Positions 21,031 through 32,144 are shown, numbered from the stretch's first letter. The stretch is 64,000 nt of DNA from Zerene cesonia (GCF_012273895.1 NC_052127.1:186001-250000), one strand, 5' to 3'. Made by a program: numbers and translations. Notes: generated from the sequence alone by a model not told the origin.

Positions 21031-21362
21031 TATAATAAAAAGTGTGCAAATAAGAGAAGGACCCAAACATTTATCTATTCAATTACGCATTGAACAGAGG
21101 CTTATGGAATAAATTAGTTTGAGTTTGAGTTGGAATGAAATGAAGAAAACATGGATATCGACTGTCAACAAACAGAATTTCTTCTAAATAAATTGTGAAG
21201 TAAAATTATGACAAATTGGTCCACATAAAATTTTGATAAATGATAAATAGGTTTTATTTAAAGATAAATAAGTAGTGATTGCAATTTATTTATTTGTTTA
21301 GGTTCATTAGTAGTGGCACATTGATACATAAACTAAAAAAAACACAAAAATAATTACGTAAA

Positions 21363-21430
21363 GTTTTCGAAACGTCGGGTTAATAAAATAATGAATAAAT
21401 CGCGATTGAAATCCGTTAAAAAGTTTTAAA
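21363..21430 (+). repeat. family L half element
   Basis: Only the right arm is present: TTTTCGAAACGTCGGGTTAA to ATCCGTTAAAAAGTTTTAAA. Confidence 0.65.
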
Positions 21431-21608
21431 GTGATTTTTTATGTCGTAAGAAGTACAGTTAAAAGGTAATTCCTGTTTTTCCTCCATTCTTCTTAAGTTT
21501 CTATTGTAGTTGTTATCATTAAAATAAAGATTCCCTTATCTACGTAGGTCGAAAATACGATATAATCAGAACAACGGATGTCAAGGCGAAAGCAACTGCT
21601 GTCAGCGT

Positions 21609-21622
21609 TTGACAGCTGTCAA
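21609..21622. promoter_or_regulatory. 14-bp palindrome with TGACAGCTGTCA
   Basis: TTGACAGCTGTCAA is a perfect palindrome holding an E-box (CAGCTG) and two TGACAG half-sites, the type bound by TALE homeodomain proteins (TGIF, Meis/Hth). Three further TGTCA words lie within 40 bp. No gene next to it is recognised. Confidence 0.3.
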
Positions 21623-21920
21623 TGTCATTATGCCATTACGTTTCATGGTACTTATTTTATAGTGGTTGTAAAAAATATACGCTAACATCGACTGTGTACG
21701 GATTAAACCGAGGTAGACAGATTTCAGATAGGAGATAGCAGATAAAGCAGACTTTTACTATTACATAGTTTCTTATATTTCTTCGTATAGTTTTGCGTGA
21801 ACACAAAGACATATGGGGGAAATCATAAACTTCTTATGCAATAATTAGTGTCTAACTATCCTATGACATTGCCAATATACATTTGAATTATGACAGAAAA
21901 TGAAAAAAATATATTTTAAA

Positions 21921-22122
21921 CTAGACGCTCGTCCCGGCTCCGCCGGATATCAAGGTTCCTGTTTTATTCCAAGGGAGCATTTAATCCGGATAAAAAGTAT
22001 CCTATCACCCTAGTCAGCTCACACCCTGTCTATATACCAAATTTCATCAAAATACGTTCAGTTGTTTCAGCGTGATTAACGGACAAATATCCAAACAAAC
22101 TTTCACATTTTTATTAGTGTAA
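21921..22122 (-). mobile_element. Helitron-like element, family H
   Basis: Plus strand CTAGACGCTCGTCCCGGCTC, ATATCAAGGTTCCTGTTTTA, ATACCAAATTTCATCAAAAT, AACAAACTTTCACATTT. Family H has a CTAGACG end in place of CTAGC. Confidence 0.75.
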
Positions 22123-22523
22123 TGTAATACATAATAGACATTGTTTAATTTAAGTAATTCACGTACCTACAATGCAAAAAATAGTACCGGCGTATTATGT
22201 TTTGCTAACGGATTAATATATAGAAGCGAGAGCACAGACAGAAGTGTGTATTCATACGAAGTGGAGGCTCTGATGAAAATACTTATGAAGCGATATACGT
22301 CGGAATTCGGCATCATTATATTCAGAACCAACCTTGCTATTGGCAGAATGCAGATTTCATTTATGACGCTTTTTTTCTCGAGTGTGCAAAACAGTAAAAA
22401 TGCATCCCTACAAACACACACGTGGATATAATGGAGAATACATGTATATATTTTAGTACACTATTTATTTATAGAGGGTTTATTCTATACCAATTATTCC
22501 ACACTCATCGTAGCAGCAATTTC
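22123..22523. other. unassigned DNA with overlapping open frames
   Basis: Frames of 96 codons (+, 22141-22431) and 84 codons (-, 22167-22421) overlap. Neither shows a signal peptide, domain or consensus splice sites. I call no gene. Confidence 0.3.
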
Positions 22524-22906
22524 ACTACATAGTATAAAGCAAAGTCGCTTCCCGCATCTTTATGAATGTATGCTTAGATCTTAAGAACTACACAACGGAT
22601 TTTGAGGGGGTTTTTATTAATAGGTAGAGTTATTCAAGAGGAAGTTTTATATGTATAACTAGCAAACCCGGCGAACTTCGTTTCGCCACCAGATGGTTGT
22701 ATGTGAAAAATGATTTTCCCGCTTTTCCGTTGAATTTTTTCCTAAATTTTCTATGCTATAAACCTTACGGAGCCCGAGACCTTTCCAACAAATGCAAAAC
22801 CGTGGAAATCGGCTCGTGCGTTCTGGAGTTATAGCGTCAGGAAGGAAAAACCGACTTATTTTTATATAGTAGATAGCATACTACAGAAGCCGGGGCGGAA
22901 CGCTAG
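22524..22906 (+). mobile_element. Helitron-like element, family D, interrupted
   Basis: 5' part CACTACATAGTATAAAGC to GAAGTTTTATATGTATAA (22524-22658), then a nested family E element, then a 3' end GAAGCCGGGGCGGAACGCTAG (to 22906). Part of the host 3' half is missing. Confidence 0.6.
22659..22873 (-). mobile_element. Helitron-like element, family E, nested
   Basis: Plus strand CTAGCAAACCCGGCGAACTT, CGTTTCGCCACCAGATGG, CGGAGCCCGAGACCTTTCC, CGACTTATTTTTATATAGTAGA. Both ends intact, flanked by A and T. Confidence 0.75.
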
Positions 22907-23597
22907 CGTCGATATAACTGAGAAACAGAGAGTATATAGCCATATCTTTGTTGTCAAACATAAGATATATCAATGATAATGTGTCAAAAATCTTTCTCAG
23001 AGAGGGATAAGTGGATCTGAATAACTGACCTTTGAACCCTCTCTTAGGCCCTTTTGGTTTTGCGCCTTTGTACATTAAAATCTACATTCAGGCTCGTTTT
23101 CTTTGAAATCTATACTGATTTCAAAACTCGTATTGAATATTTAAACAGATGTTATTTGTATTGTTTTTGATCCTGTACAATACTAGGAATGTTTTCAATT
23201 CGCCTTATTTCTATTAATAAAAATGTATCACAGAATTTTAATATTAAAAATAATATTTTACGTAAATATTACGAATTTGTTCGTATTTTATTTTGCACAA
23301 CACAATCTCTGAAATTGCATTTTGCTAGTACTATGTGTTGAATTTGTTATAAATCTCCGATTTAAAGGTTTTTGTAGTAAATAATTACATATGTAACTAC
23401 ACATTTTTTTAGTAGGATAATCCTGAGAAAGACGACCACGTACCTACTCCGGGGAAAAGGGCCCAGGTTCAATTTATTACTACAAGCAAGTACTTTTGTT
23501 TTTAAAGTTAAAGGTATTATAATGACATATGTAGCATCTAATTTTCCCATGTGCAAAAACAAAATTTACTAATGTCACGCTAAGGCATGCTACATTT
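22907..23597. other. unassigned AT-rich DNA
   Basis: Nothing recognised; minus frames at 22881-23075 and 23362-23562 lack support. Confidence 0.35.
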
Positions 23598-23705
23598 TTA
23601 TGCCCTAACTGATCTGGGGGTTCGCCATGGTAAGCGATCACCACCGCCAATTGTTTCAGAGGGGAAAGGACGGGAAGATGGAGGGAGAAGGGTGAGGAAA
23701 AAGTT
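23598..23705 (-). repeat. family K repeat fragment
   Basis: TTCGCCATGGTAAGCGATCACC and GGGAGAAGGGTGAGGAAAAA on the plus strand, with an internal deletion. Confidence 0.65.
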
Positions 23706-23711
23706 GTAATC

Positions 23712-23905
23712 GAAATAAAATCGGTTAAGTGCGAGTCGGACATACAAGTAATCTAAAGAACATGTACAGAAAACCGTTGCTAAGCCTCGATTTTTATTAT
23801 TCGTTTTAATAGCGACAACATAAATCTACATCATTTCTAATTTTAACTGCTTTTCTGTATTTTTAATTTATTAGGGTCTCGTTATATTTTTTGCGTACGG
23901 CCACC
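23712..23905 (+). repeat. dispersed repeat, family Q
   Basis: AAAATCGGTTAAGTGCGAGTCGGA at the left and TAGGGTCTCGTTATATTTTTTGC at the right. Similar blocks occur at 48772-49040 and 33605-33662. This is a common insect MITE-like repeat; non-coding. Confidence 0.55.
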
Positions 23906-24007
23906 TAATAAATAAAAAAACACATCACCATAAACTAAAATATGTACAAAGAGAAAATATTTATATGTTTTAATACATAAATATACGTAAAATAATGTAA
24001 ACAATGA

Positions 24008-24120
24008 AGTGTCTCCCCGTGACCCACCTCACTGATCATCGTTTGAAACGCCGGGTTAAATGAATCAATGAATAAATCGCATATAAATTCGCTAATTCGC
24101 TAAATTTAATTTCTAAATCT
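24008..24120 (+). repeat. family L half element
   Basis: GTCTCCCCGTGACCCACC, TTTGAAACGCCGGGTTAAA, GAATAAATCGCATATAAATT; single arm. Confidence 0.6.
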
Positions 24121-24137
24121 ATAACATTCGCGTCAAA

Positions 24138-24309
24138 TCGAGGCCGTAGGCCTTTCTTTTTCCTCACCCTTCCCAGTCATTCCTCTCCTCATCCCTTTCC
24201 CCTTGAAAGCAGCGCATCCGCATAGGCACTACCTCTGCGAACGTTCATGGGCGGTGGTGATCGCTTACCATCAGGCGAACCACCAGCTCAGTTGCCCGCT
24301 ATGACATAA
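24138..24309 (+). repeat. family K repeat, 5'-truncated
   Basis: Starts in the GAGGCCGTAGGCCTTTC block and ends CTATGACATAAAAAA. Confidence 0.8.
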
Positions 24310-24660
24310 AAAATCACACCCAAGACAATACTAAAATACAACAACAATTAATAAATCCATGTCCACAATAGATGCTTCTTTATATTCAGTCAATACGCAA
24401 TACACAGTAAAACATTGTTTTTGGGTCAGCAATAAAGAAGCGAGCTATGGCATAATGTCACTCAAATACAGGACATAACAATAAAACGGATATAAAATAT
24501 GCTTCACTCAGGAATATTGATAAAAAGACGCATTTTTCTGACAGGACGCAGCTACCAGATGCTGAGGATTACTCATTTTCTGTTTCAATGATTATTGATA
24601 AAGTTTTAAGTATTTTTATCTTTAATACTCATATTCGATACTTCATTTATTAAGGTGGAA

Positions 24661-24920
24661 GAGCAGTGGCTCAGGGGTAAGGACCTCGGCCTTGAAAAAG
24701 TCGGGAGTTCGAAACCGAACGAAGAGATGATAGATCTATCAATTCATCTCCATATTTTTTACATCACCGCTCGAAACGGTGATGGAAAGCTGGCATATAA
24801 TCAAAAGTTTCAAGTTATTTGACATCTGCGTAAGCACATTAGGCCACCGTGGTGTGCGGGAACCTTCATAAAAGGCCTGTGACATTGGAAACAAATATGG
24901 GCTGATGATAAAGCCATAGT
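24661..24920 (+). repeat. tRNA-derived SINE, full length
   Basis: A-box TGGCTCAGGGG (24667-24677), B-box-like AGTTCGAAACC at 24706-24716, body TCATCTCCATATTTTTTACATC, AACGGTGATGGAAAGC, and 3' end AACAAATATGGGCTGATGATAA. Confidence 0.75.
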
Positions 24921-25506
24921 TAGGTGCATGTTTCAGAGGTTAAGGTTAAAAGTTAAGTTAAATATAATCAAAGTTATTGTAGTCTGTATCTCCTAGAATG
25001 GCATCACAATATAAATTATTTTATAAATACTTTTATTTAATAGCATTCTTCTTAAAGTGTTTTATTCTAATTAATGATTTGAATCTACAGCCCTCTGATC
25101 TAACATCGACTTTACTATCCACTGGGCCGATCTAGCTTCCAAAGACTTTATTCAGAGATCAAAAGACTGGAATAATTAATGTTATATCAAACAATTTTCG
25201 TTTAGTTATTTTATAATTATTGCTAGAAGCTTTTACGAATCACAATTTTTACGTTTTAATTAACACGAATTTAATATAATTTGGATTCTAGAACATTGTA
25301 GAAACTTCCATCGACACACGTTTGTTTGTCATATAATTTGAAGATTCCAAACTGTCTTTGAGAATGCCTAGTTGAATGCATACATGCGAGAAGATGTTTA
25401 ATTGGATACCTATTCAGTGTGCAGTTCTTTCTGTTTTTATTTATCAAGTAATTTATATTTAAACCAAATTTGGAAGCTGAAACTCAAAAAACGACTTCTT
25501 GAATAT
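24921..25506. other. unassigned AT-rich DNA
   Basis: Nothing recognised. Confidence 0.4.
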
Positions 25507-25733
25507 TATTTTCTTGTGTTTGATTTTATGCGAGTATTATACATTTAGAAATTAAAGACTTTTAAACGATTTTTAAATGCGATTTATTTATGATTTTATT
25601 AAACCGACGTTTCGAACACTTCACAGAGAGTGGTCACGGAGAGGCTGATCAGTCTCCCCGTGACGATAATATGATAGTCCCTGTGATAATGAATCATTCG
25701 CGTTAAAATCCGTTTAAAAGTCTTTAATGTCTT
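25507..25733. repeat. fold-back element, family L, full length
   Basis: Left arm from TTTTCTTGTGTTTGATTTTATG through ACCGACGTTTCGAACACTTC; right arm AATCATTCGCGTTAAAATCC and AAAAGTCTTTAATGTCTTG. GTCACGGAGAGGCTGATCAG and GTCTCCCCGTGAC form the centre. Confidence 0.7.
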
Positions 25734-26104
25734 GAATATCTTAAAGAACCATAATTATTAACATATTTTAGAGTGTTCCCATAGGTCTATAATGCAATGG
25801 CAATGTAACATAATCATTTTGTCAAATTAGTAGAGAAATTTGTCGAAATTCTTAATTATATTTTTTATCGCGCCTACATCACAGTTCTATCGAAGATAAT
25901 AAGTTTCCCCGTGATAGGTGCAGTGAAATGTAGGTAAATAGAACAGAAATAAATATCATCTATACATATATATTACTAATATAACCCGGTTTCCGTTACA
26001 ACGCGTTTTCCCTAGTTGAAACTAGTGTTAACTCATAAACGGTGACGTATTTTTAGATTTATGTATACGTAATTCAACATTTTTGTATTAAATAGTAAGG
26101 CAAA

Positions 26105-26277
26105 CTAGCTGCACCCCGCGGTTTGCCTATGTGTTCCCGTCGTCCAGCAATCTACGTACCAAATTCCATTACAATGGGTTCAATAGTTTTTGCGTTAAAC
26201 AGTAACATATATATACACGTTACACAAACACATACGTCCATCCTCACAAACTTTCGCATTTATAATTTTAATAGGCC
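26105..26277 (-). mobile_element. Helitron-like element, family A, internal deletion
   Basis: CTAGCTGCACCCCGCGGTTT is followed directly by GCCTATGTGTTCCCGTCGTCC; the GGATATCGGG block is lost. Confidence 0.7.
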
Positions 26278-26610
26278 GGATAACCATGAAAAATATCGCA
26301 AAAACGTTCCTTTCAAAGCAGACGTAGCTGAGTGGGCCAGACAGTATCACAATGTAGGTACATGGAAATATCCTCTTTGTCAAATTAGGTCCAGGAGAAA
26401 TCACATTGGCTTCACGCCAATAAAACCGAAACTCGTCTCGAATCGTAGTTCGATACTCGGAGACCACTTTGTGATAAGTGTAACGTAAATTATTTCTTGC
26501 TATCTTCAAAGAGCTTTTAGGAAATCAAATTGACTACTCTGGAGTGAAAGGGCATTCTAGTTAGGCGTTTAAAAGTAGTGAATAGACATACATACACGGA
26601 CATTTGTCAT
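26278..26610. other. unassigned DNA
   Basis: GCAGACGTAGCTGAGTGGGCC (26321) and TCGTAGTTCGATACTCGG (26444) look like a disrupted tRNA-derived SINE. No gene is seen. Confidence 0.3.
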
Positions 26611-26730
26611 AAAAATAAGAAGTCGAAGATTTTGTTTCTTTAAACGCGTTCATCTCTGGAACTACTGGTTCGATTTTTAAAAAAATCTTTAAATTGATAT
26701 TTATAATGTTGGACAGTCCAATTACGCAGA
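26611..26730 (+). mobile_element. Helitron-like fragment, family G
   Basis: AGAAGTCGAAGATTTTGTTT, AACGCGTTCATCTCTGGAAC, ATAATGTTGGACAGTCC; 3' end missing. Confidence 0.45.
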
Positions 26731-26953
26731 AAATTAGGTCAGTGTAGGTATATATCCACTGTATATATGTAATATAAACCGTGGAGCATATTAAGTATCT
26801 ACATAATACTTATATTATAGATTACACCGAATAATTTTCGAAGCTTTTTCATTCATTCGACTATTTTGTTTTCTTTTATTTTCAATTTAAATTGTGCTTG
26901 TTTTTCTAAGTCCATCCAGTTAAAATACAGCAAACCATACTCTTCTTTCTTGC

Positions 26954-27072
26954 AGCCGTGTAAAGACCGTCTGTTTCCACAGTTTCGTCTTATATTTTAC
27001 GTGACCGCCATCACGTGTTCCTGCCTCGACCGAGACATGATATTGAACGCTATTTACTGTAATACGTTTTGA
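26954..27072 (+). other. possible 3'-terminal exon
   Basis: Strong acceptor CTTCTTTCTTGCAG, then an open frame (starting PCKDRLFPQFRL, ending AIYCNTF) to TGA. Composition is coding-like and GC-elevated. No partner exon or poly(A) signal identified; a minus-strand alternative (ATG at about 27038) is also possible. Confidence 0.2.
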
Positions 27073-27213
27073 ATATTTTGATATCGCGAACTAGAACTGT
27101 TTGTATCAGGCTCAAACTTAGATAGGATACCTTGAGCTATGCTAGTTCAAGGTAAACTGGATGTCTGGTGAAATATGCTTTGAAAGGGATAAGCTGATCA
27201 CTGGATTCTGGAT

Positions 27214-27384
27214 TCTACATAAATATTATAAAGAGGAAACATTTGTGTGTTTATATTTTTGTATGTTTGTAATGTTATCACGCAAAAACCACGGACCGAT
27301 TTCAAAATTCTTTCACCATTAGAAAGCTGTAACTTCACTGAGTGACATACGAGCCTTACGGGCTAAGCCGGGGCGAACAGCTAG
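27214..27384 (+). mobile_element. Helitron-like element, family C, full length
   Basis: TCTACATAAATATTATAAAG to AAGCCGGGGCGAACAGCTAG, flanked by T on the right. Confidence 0.8.
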
Positions 27385-27532
27385 TCTTATTACACATAAA
27401 ATGAGCTTAATTCATGTCCCAAATTATATACGCGTAAACCAGTGAAACGATTTTTATATTTAATATTGATATAGATTAAACCCCTCAAGAAAACAAAACT
27501 TTTTGCCGGTGAAATAGTGGATCGAATTAGAG

Positions 27533-27745
27533 TTTTTTTTTATGGCACAGTCGGCAATAAAGCTGGTGGGACGCCTGATGGTAAGCACTACCACCGCCCA
27601 TGAACATTTATAGAGAGATATTCCATTGCAGACCTTACGCCTCTACAAATGGATTGCCGACTTTTTGGAAAGGGATTAAGTAAGGATTGGCGAGAGGAAT
27701 AAAGAAAAGGACTAGGATGGGTAAAGAAAAGGATATGGGCCTTAG
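27533..27745 (-). repeat. family K repeat, left arm of inverted pair
   Basis: T-run and ATGGCACAGTCGGCAATAAAGC at the low end, GGATATGGGCC at the high end; 5'-truncated. Confidence 0.8.
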
Positions 27746-27796
27746 ACTTAGTGGAGCTGCGTGCGGAAAGCTAGGCATAGTTTATTTTACATTTAC

Positions 27797-27962
27797 CGTC
27801 CCAATCCATTCTTACTTTCCAGTCGTCAATCCTTTCCTTTTCCTTTTTTTTTTTTTCTTTAAATCGGGCAGGCACAACCTCCGCGAATGTTCATGGGCGG
27901 TGGAGATCGCTTACCATCGGGCGAACCACCAGCTCAGTTGCCCGCTATGACATAAAATAAAA
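27797..27962 (+). repeat. family K repeat, right arm of inverted pair
   Basis: TCCCAATCCATTCTTACTTTCC to CCCGCTATGACATAAAATAAA. Points away from the copy at 27533-27745, with about 50 bp between. Internal T13 run at about 27844. Confidence 0.8.
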
Positions 27963-28633
27963 ACAAAAAGTTAACTACTTGAAAGCAAATTTTCCGAGTA
28001 AAATAGTATCCCGTGTCAACCCTGGGAAATCGGGGCCAACGGTTAGAATAACTCATTTTTGCAGTCAGTTAAAAAACACGTACGTTTTCTGCAAGTCGTT
28101 CAACATTTTATTTGAGTGTTGTTTGCTTCTATGTACAAGACATTTGCATCGTGAGTTCTCTCGACTTTTATTGTTATTTCAGTTCACGTGAAATGCTTGT
28201 GAAGTTTTTAGTTTTGAATTTGTAAGGAATTGTGCGATAAAAATATATTTGTTCTGCAATATATAAAAACGTAGGTAATATTATTTTAACGTTAAAGTTT
28301 TTCAAGTAAAGTTGTCGTGTTATGACAAATCAATTAATGTGAAATAGTCGAATTTTTCCTCACTCGTTTTTAAAGTCTCAGTTGAAAAACAGAATCAAAA
28401 TCACAAAGCATTTTCTAGAACATTTTGACAGCTGATAAAAGCAATGTACAGCCGCGAAGACAGCTCCACTGGACGTGTAATTTGTTCAGATATCAGGTGT
28501 CTGAATTCGTTCAGAAAGCGAGTCCGATTCGATTGGTTAATATCCTTGTGTGGTAAAACGAAATGGTACCGACAGCAGAAGTGAGTTAGTTGTATTGATA
28601 ATATCGTTTTTTGGAGCAATGACTTATAATCAA
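27963..28633. other. unassigned, not obviously repetitive DNA
   Basis: Contains an E-box TTCACGTGAA (28182-28191), TTTGACAGCTG (28424) and an ATG with five more codons up to a donor-like GAA|GTGAGT at about 28579. Opposite-strand frame 28401-28658 has no support. Promoter or first-exon function is possible but unproven. Confidence 0.25.
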
Positions 28634-28875
28634 CTAGCTTAAGCCCGCGGCTTCGCACACGTTAAATTCGGAGTAGTTTAATTGATATTATTATACATAG
28701 AAACCTTCCTCTTGATACACTGTATCTATTAAATAAAACCTCATTAAAATCTGTTGCGTATACCGTTTTAAAGATTTAATAAAGACATACATTAAATTAA
28801 GACATACATTAATAAAGACGTACATAGGGACATTGTAGGGACAGAGAAAGCGATTTCGTTTTATACTGTGTAGTG
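28634..28875 (-). mobile_element. Helitron-like element, family D, with internal duplication
   Basis: CTAGCTTAAGCCCGCGGCTTCG to the TATACTGTGTAGTGA end. AGACATACATTAA occurs twice and a third time as AGACGTACAT, making it about 45 bp longer than other copies. Confidence 0.75.
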
Positions 28876-29082
28876 AAGTAACTCGGTCTAATCTCTTCTT
28901 TACGCCTAAGCCACTTAACCGATTTGGATAAAATTTGGTAAAGAGATAGTTTAAGTCTCGAGAAAGGATAAAATATAGTTTTTATCTTCAAATCCCACGG
29001 GAGTGGGAACTATGTGGAAAAAATCCTAAGAGTGTTGATCTTTTCCTATACAACGCGGGCGTATCCCCGGGCGGAAAGCTAT
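28876..29082 (+). mobile_element. Helitron-like element, family F
   Basis: TCTTCTTTACGCCTAAGCCAC, AACCGATTTGGATAAAATTTGG, AATCCCACGGGAGTGGGAAC, GCGGGCGTATCCCCGGGCGG, AAAGCTAT. It abuts family D head to head; family F's usual hairpin is CGCGG-GCGAAG-CCGCG. Confidence 0.65.
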
Positions 29083-29499
29083 TACAGATAAATCTAAAAT
29101 TATTTGTTTTGCAGAGATTTTGTGTATATATATACGTATTTAATGTGTCTCCATGTCCATTCCATTTTTTATTTGTAAAATTTAAAAAGGCCCCAGGCCA
29201 ATTTAGAAAAACCAGCTGGGAAATTATGACACAAATTATGATTTATTTTTCTACAGAACAGCTCATAAAATGTTCATTCGGCATACAAACAGCCCGCTGA
29301 ATATAAATGCCAAAGGCTATTTATTTGTGATAAAAATCAATAAACCGCGAACTATTTATGTATTCGCAAATCAGATATGATACAAAGCGAAGCTTATTTA
29401 TAATTCAAACATATAAATAAAATAATAGTTTAAAAAAAACTAAAAAACACGCTTTAAAAAAATCATATTTTTCAAATTGAAAAATGGAATAATTTTATC
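29083..29499. other. unassigned AT-rich DNA
   Basis: TTGTTTTGCAG (29104-29114) and TTTTTCTACAG (29250-29260) look like acceptors with open frame between, but the frame (ends QTAR) is not coding-like. No gene called. Confidence 0.3.
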
Positions 29500-29690
29500 A
29501 AATAAGTGTATTGTCATCGGTCCTCAATAAATCTACAAAGTTTGAATGAAATCTGGCCGTTTAAAGTGGGTCAAAATCGCGCCCAAAGAAGTCGGTTACA
29601 AACAAACATACAAACAAACATACAAACAAACATACAAACAAACATACAAACAAACATACAGGTGAAGCTAATAAAAAGCGTGTAATAATT
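29500..29690 (+). repeat. dispersed repeat, family M, with 12-bp array
   Basis: TCAATAAATCTACAAAGTTTG, AAAGTGGGTCAAAATCGCGC, AAAGAAGTCGGTTA, then five perfect CAAACAAACATA units (29599-29658), then CAGGTGAAGCTAATAAAAAG. Other copies at 49346 and 51944 lack the array. Confidence 0.7.
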
Positions 29691-29763
29691 TTATTTATAA
29701 TGAAACTAAACCCACAGTTTTATTTGTTTTAACTTACCATCAGACGACCCAACACCACCAACT

Positions 29764-30074
29764 ATCTTCATCATCAGCCCTTATATGTTCCCACTGCTGG
29801 GACACAGGCCTCAGGGTTGAGGGAGGATGAGGGTTCAGACCATAATCCACCACGCTGGCCAAGTGCGGGTTGGCAGTCATGTCGTCGAACTTTTGATTCT
29901 CGGACATGCCGGTTTCCTCACGATGTTTTCCTTCACGGTTTTAAGCAGTGGTGATGTTATCTACATGCGCAGATAAATTGAAAAATCAATTTATTTCCTG
30001 CAAGCTCGCCCGTCTCGAATCCCGACTTATCGATTTTGAAGTCCGAGGTTCTCACCACTGAACCACCACTGCAT
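29764..30074 (-). repeat. tRNA-derived SINE, full length
   Basis: Minus strand: TGGTTCAGTGG A-box, GGATTCGAGAC B-box region, AAATAAATTGATTTTTCAAT, CCGTGAAGGAAAACATCGTG, CATGTCCGAGAATCAAAAG, GCTGATGATGAAG tail. Confidence 0.85.
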
Positions 30075-30857
30075 GTCATCACGTCGGGGTCACCACCAAC
30101 TACCATTAACATGTTTTTAAAAGCATTTTAATACGAATCATTCGTTTAAAAATCTTCCCTTTAACTTGTGTATATACAATAGAAATAATTGCAATATCCC
30201 TATCGCTGCACGAAATTAAATCGAGATATTCCAACTAAAATTAACTTAGTCGATGGCAGACAACTTTGGCGCATATCTTTAAATTCAAAGTTAAAGTGAA
30301 TAAAGTTATTTAAAGTAACATGGTTTCGCAATTGTAGCGGTAACTGCCGAGTTTGTAACTTTACTTGCAGTTAAGTTATTGTTCTGACTGGGTGTTATAT
30401 CTTTTAAATCCTTACACTTTATCATTTCACATGGTTTTTTAAACTAACGTAATAGACTAGATGATTCGGTTTTTTGCATGTTCGTTTCTCTGTCACGAAT
30501 TAACTCTAAATCTTATATCTATCTTTAATATTAAACTAGTAGGAAGAAGTGTTACATGTGTATTTATCCTGTTTCAAGATGGGAGGGTGAGAATTTTTAT
30601 ATAAATAAAGAAAGATTTGTTGTATAAATATATAAAGATATATAGATTCACCTTATTTTAAAACAATGGGTTATTTATTTTGTTTAAATAATGGCCGAAG
30701 ATTATTATTGTGTTTCAATTATTATAAGAGGAAAATAAAAATGCTTTATATGTTACAAATATACATAAAAATATCTCGTTTAGTCACAATTTAAGTAGGT
30801 ACACTTTATACAAAAAGGAAATTACTGTCTATCTTATATCTTTAAACGAGCAATTCT
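30075..30857. other. unassigned AT-rich DNA
   Basis: A faint Helitron-like word (GTTTCTCTGTCACGAATTAA at 30482) is the only recognisable piece. Confidence 0.35.
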
Positions 30858-31152
30858 TGTATATATATATATATAATTGGAATCTCGGAATCGGCTCCAA
30901 CGATTTAGACACAACGGCTTAGTATATAGGGGGTTTCGGGGGCGATAAATCAATCTAGCTAGGAATCTTTTTAATAAAATGTCATATTCGTGTTTTATTA
31001 ATGTTTTATCATCTTAAACTTACTTTTTTAACAAATTGGAGGCGTTTGAGTAGTCCCAATTTATTATGACTCTTCCTGACATATATTGGCGAATAATAAT
31101 GCTATTTTTGGCGAATAAAAAAAAATATACCGAGTAAAGCTCGGTCAAGCAG
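30858..31152 (+). mobile_element. dispersed element, family O, hairpin 3' end
   Basis: TCTCGGAATCGGCTCCAACG, GGGGGTTTCGGGGGCGATAA, CTAGCTAGGAATC at the left; ACCGAG-TAAAG-CTCGGT hairpin at 31129-31145 at the right. Non-coding. I recognise the pattern from Lepidoptera, but the class is uncertain. Confidence 0.5.
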
Positions 31153-31481
31153 GTACTATCAATTTATAGAATAACCTAAGGAATTCAGTCAGATTTATTT
31201 TATACAATTACAATTAAATCTCTTTCTGATATTGTCATAATTTTTACAATACTGTTTATATTTCTTGTTGTTATTTTGTTTTCAAGACATTTAAAACTAA
31301 ATACCTTATGCAGCTGTACGATATATGTTTATCATAGGTAAGTATTTCAATTTATGTTTGTATCCATAAATGTTTCAATATATATCACATAAATTATTGT
31401 ATACGAAAATGTAAAAGATTATTTGAGGTGCTGTTGGTGTTCTAAAATTTTTTACTCATAAAATCTTTCATGAACAATAAA

Positions 31482-31726
31482 TCACTGCATAATATTAAAT
31501 GAATTTGCTTCCCATCGTCTGTGTTTGTACGCTTAGATCTTTAATATTACGCAACAGATTTTGATGGGGATTTTTTAATAGATTGATTTAAGAGGGAAGT
31601 TTATTCTTGGCTCTATCTATTAAAAAAATATCCATAAATCTGTTGCGTAATTTAATTAAGATAGAAAACAGGGGAAGAAAGGGGTTTTACTCCGAATTCA
31701 ACGCATGCGAAGCCAGCAAAAGCTAG
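31482..31726 (+). mobile_element. Helitron-like element, family D, with fold-back insertion
   Basis: TCACTGCATAATATTAAATG to CAGCAAAAGCTAG. The middle carries CGCAACAGATTTTGATGGGG followed by TCCATAAATCTGTTGCG, an inverted copy of the same family block. Confidence 0.7.
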
Positions 31727-31734
31727 TAACTTAC

Positions 31735-31738
31735 TAGC

Positions 31739-31766
<28 letters not shown>
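31735..31766. repeat. (TA)n microsatellite
   Basis: About 14 TA repeats directly after the family D end. A similar AT run is at 53503-53533. Confidence 0.9.
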
Positions 31767-31772
<6 letters not shown>

Positions 31773-32144
31773 GAACCGATTGTTTATATTTAAGGTCCAA
31801 CTAAATATTTGTCACAGAATACGGCTCGTTTACAATCTGGCAGGAACGATACATTGTATATGAGATGTGTTGGCTTAGCCCGTTCCCCTGTGTTATGTTT
31901 GTTTGAAATAACAACTAAGTAATTCTGTTTGATCCACTACTTATGTGCTTATTTTGAATGTGCTTAGTTAGAATTGTTTAATTATATGTTATGAAAGTTG
32001 ATGATGAAATAGCAGACATCGGCCGGTTGCGGGGGTTTTATTATGATAAAATAGTTGGTTTTTTATAGAGAGAAGCACTATTAGAACTGAATACCCGAAG
32101 AGGGATCATGTATGTTGAATATATGAGTAAATTTTATTGGATAA

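Noticed and set aside
22141..22431. 96- and 84-codon overlapping frames as a gene
   Set aside because: No signal, domain, codon bias or splice sites on either strand.
29599..29658. CRISPR-like array
   Set aside because: Units are directly tandem with no spacers, and the genome is eukaryotic.
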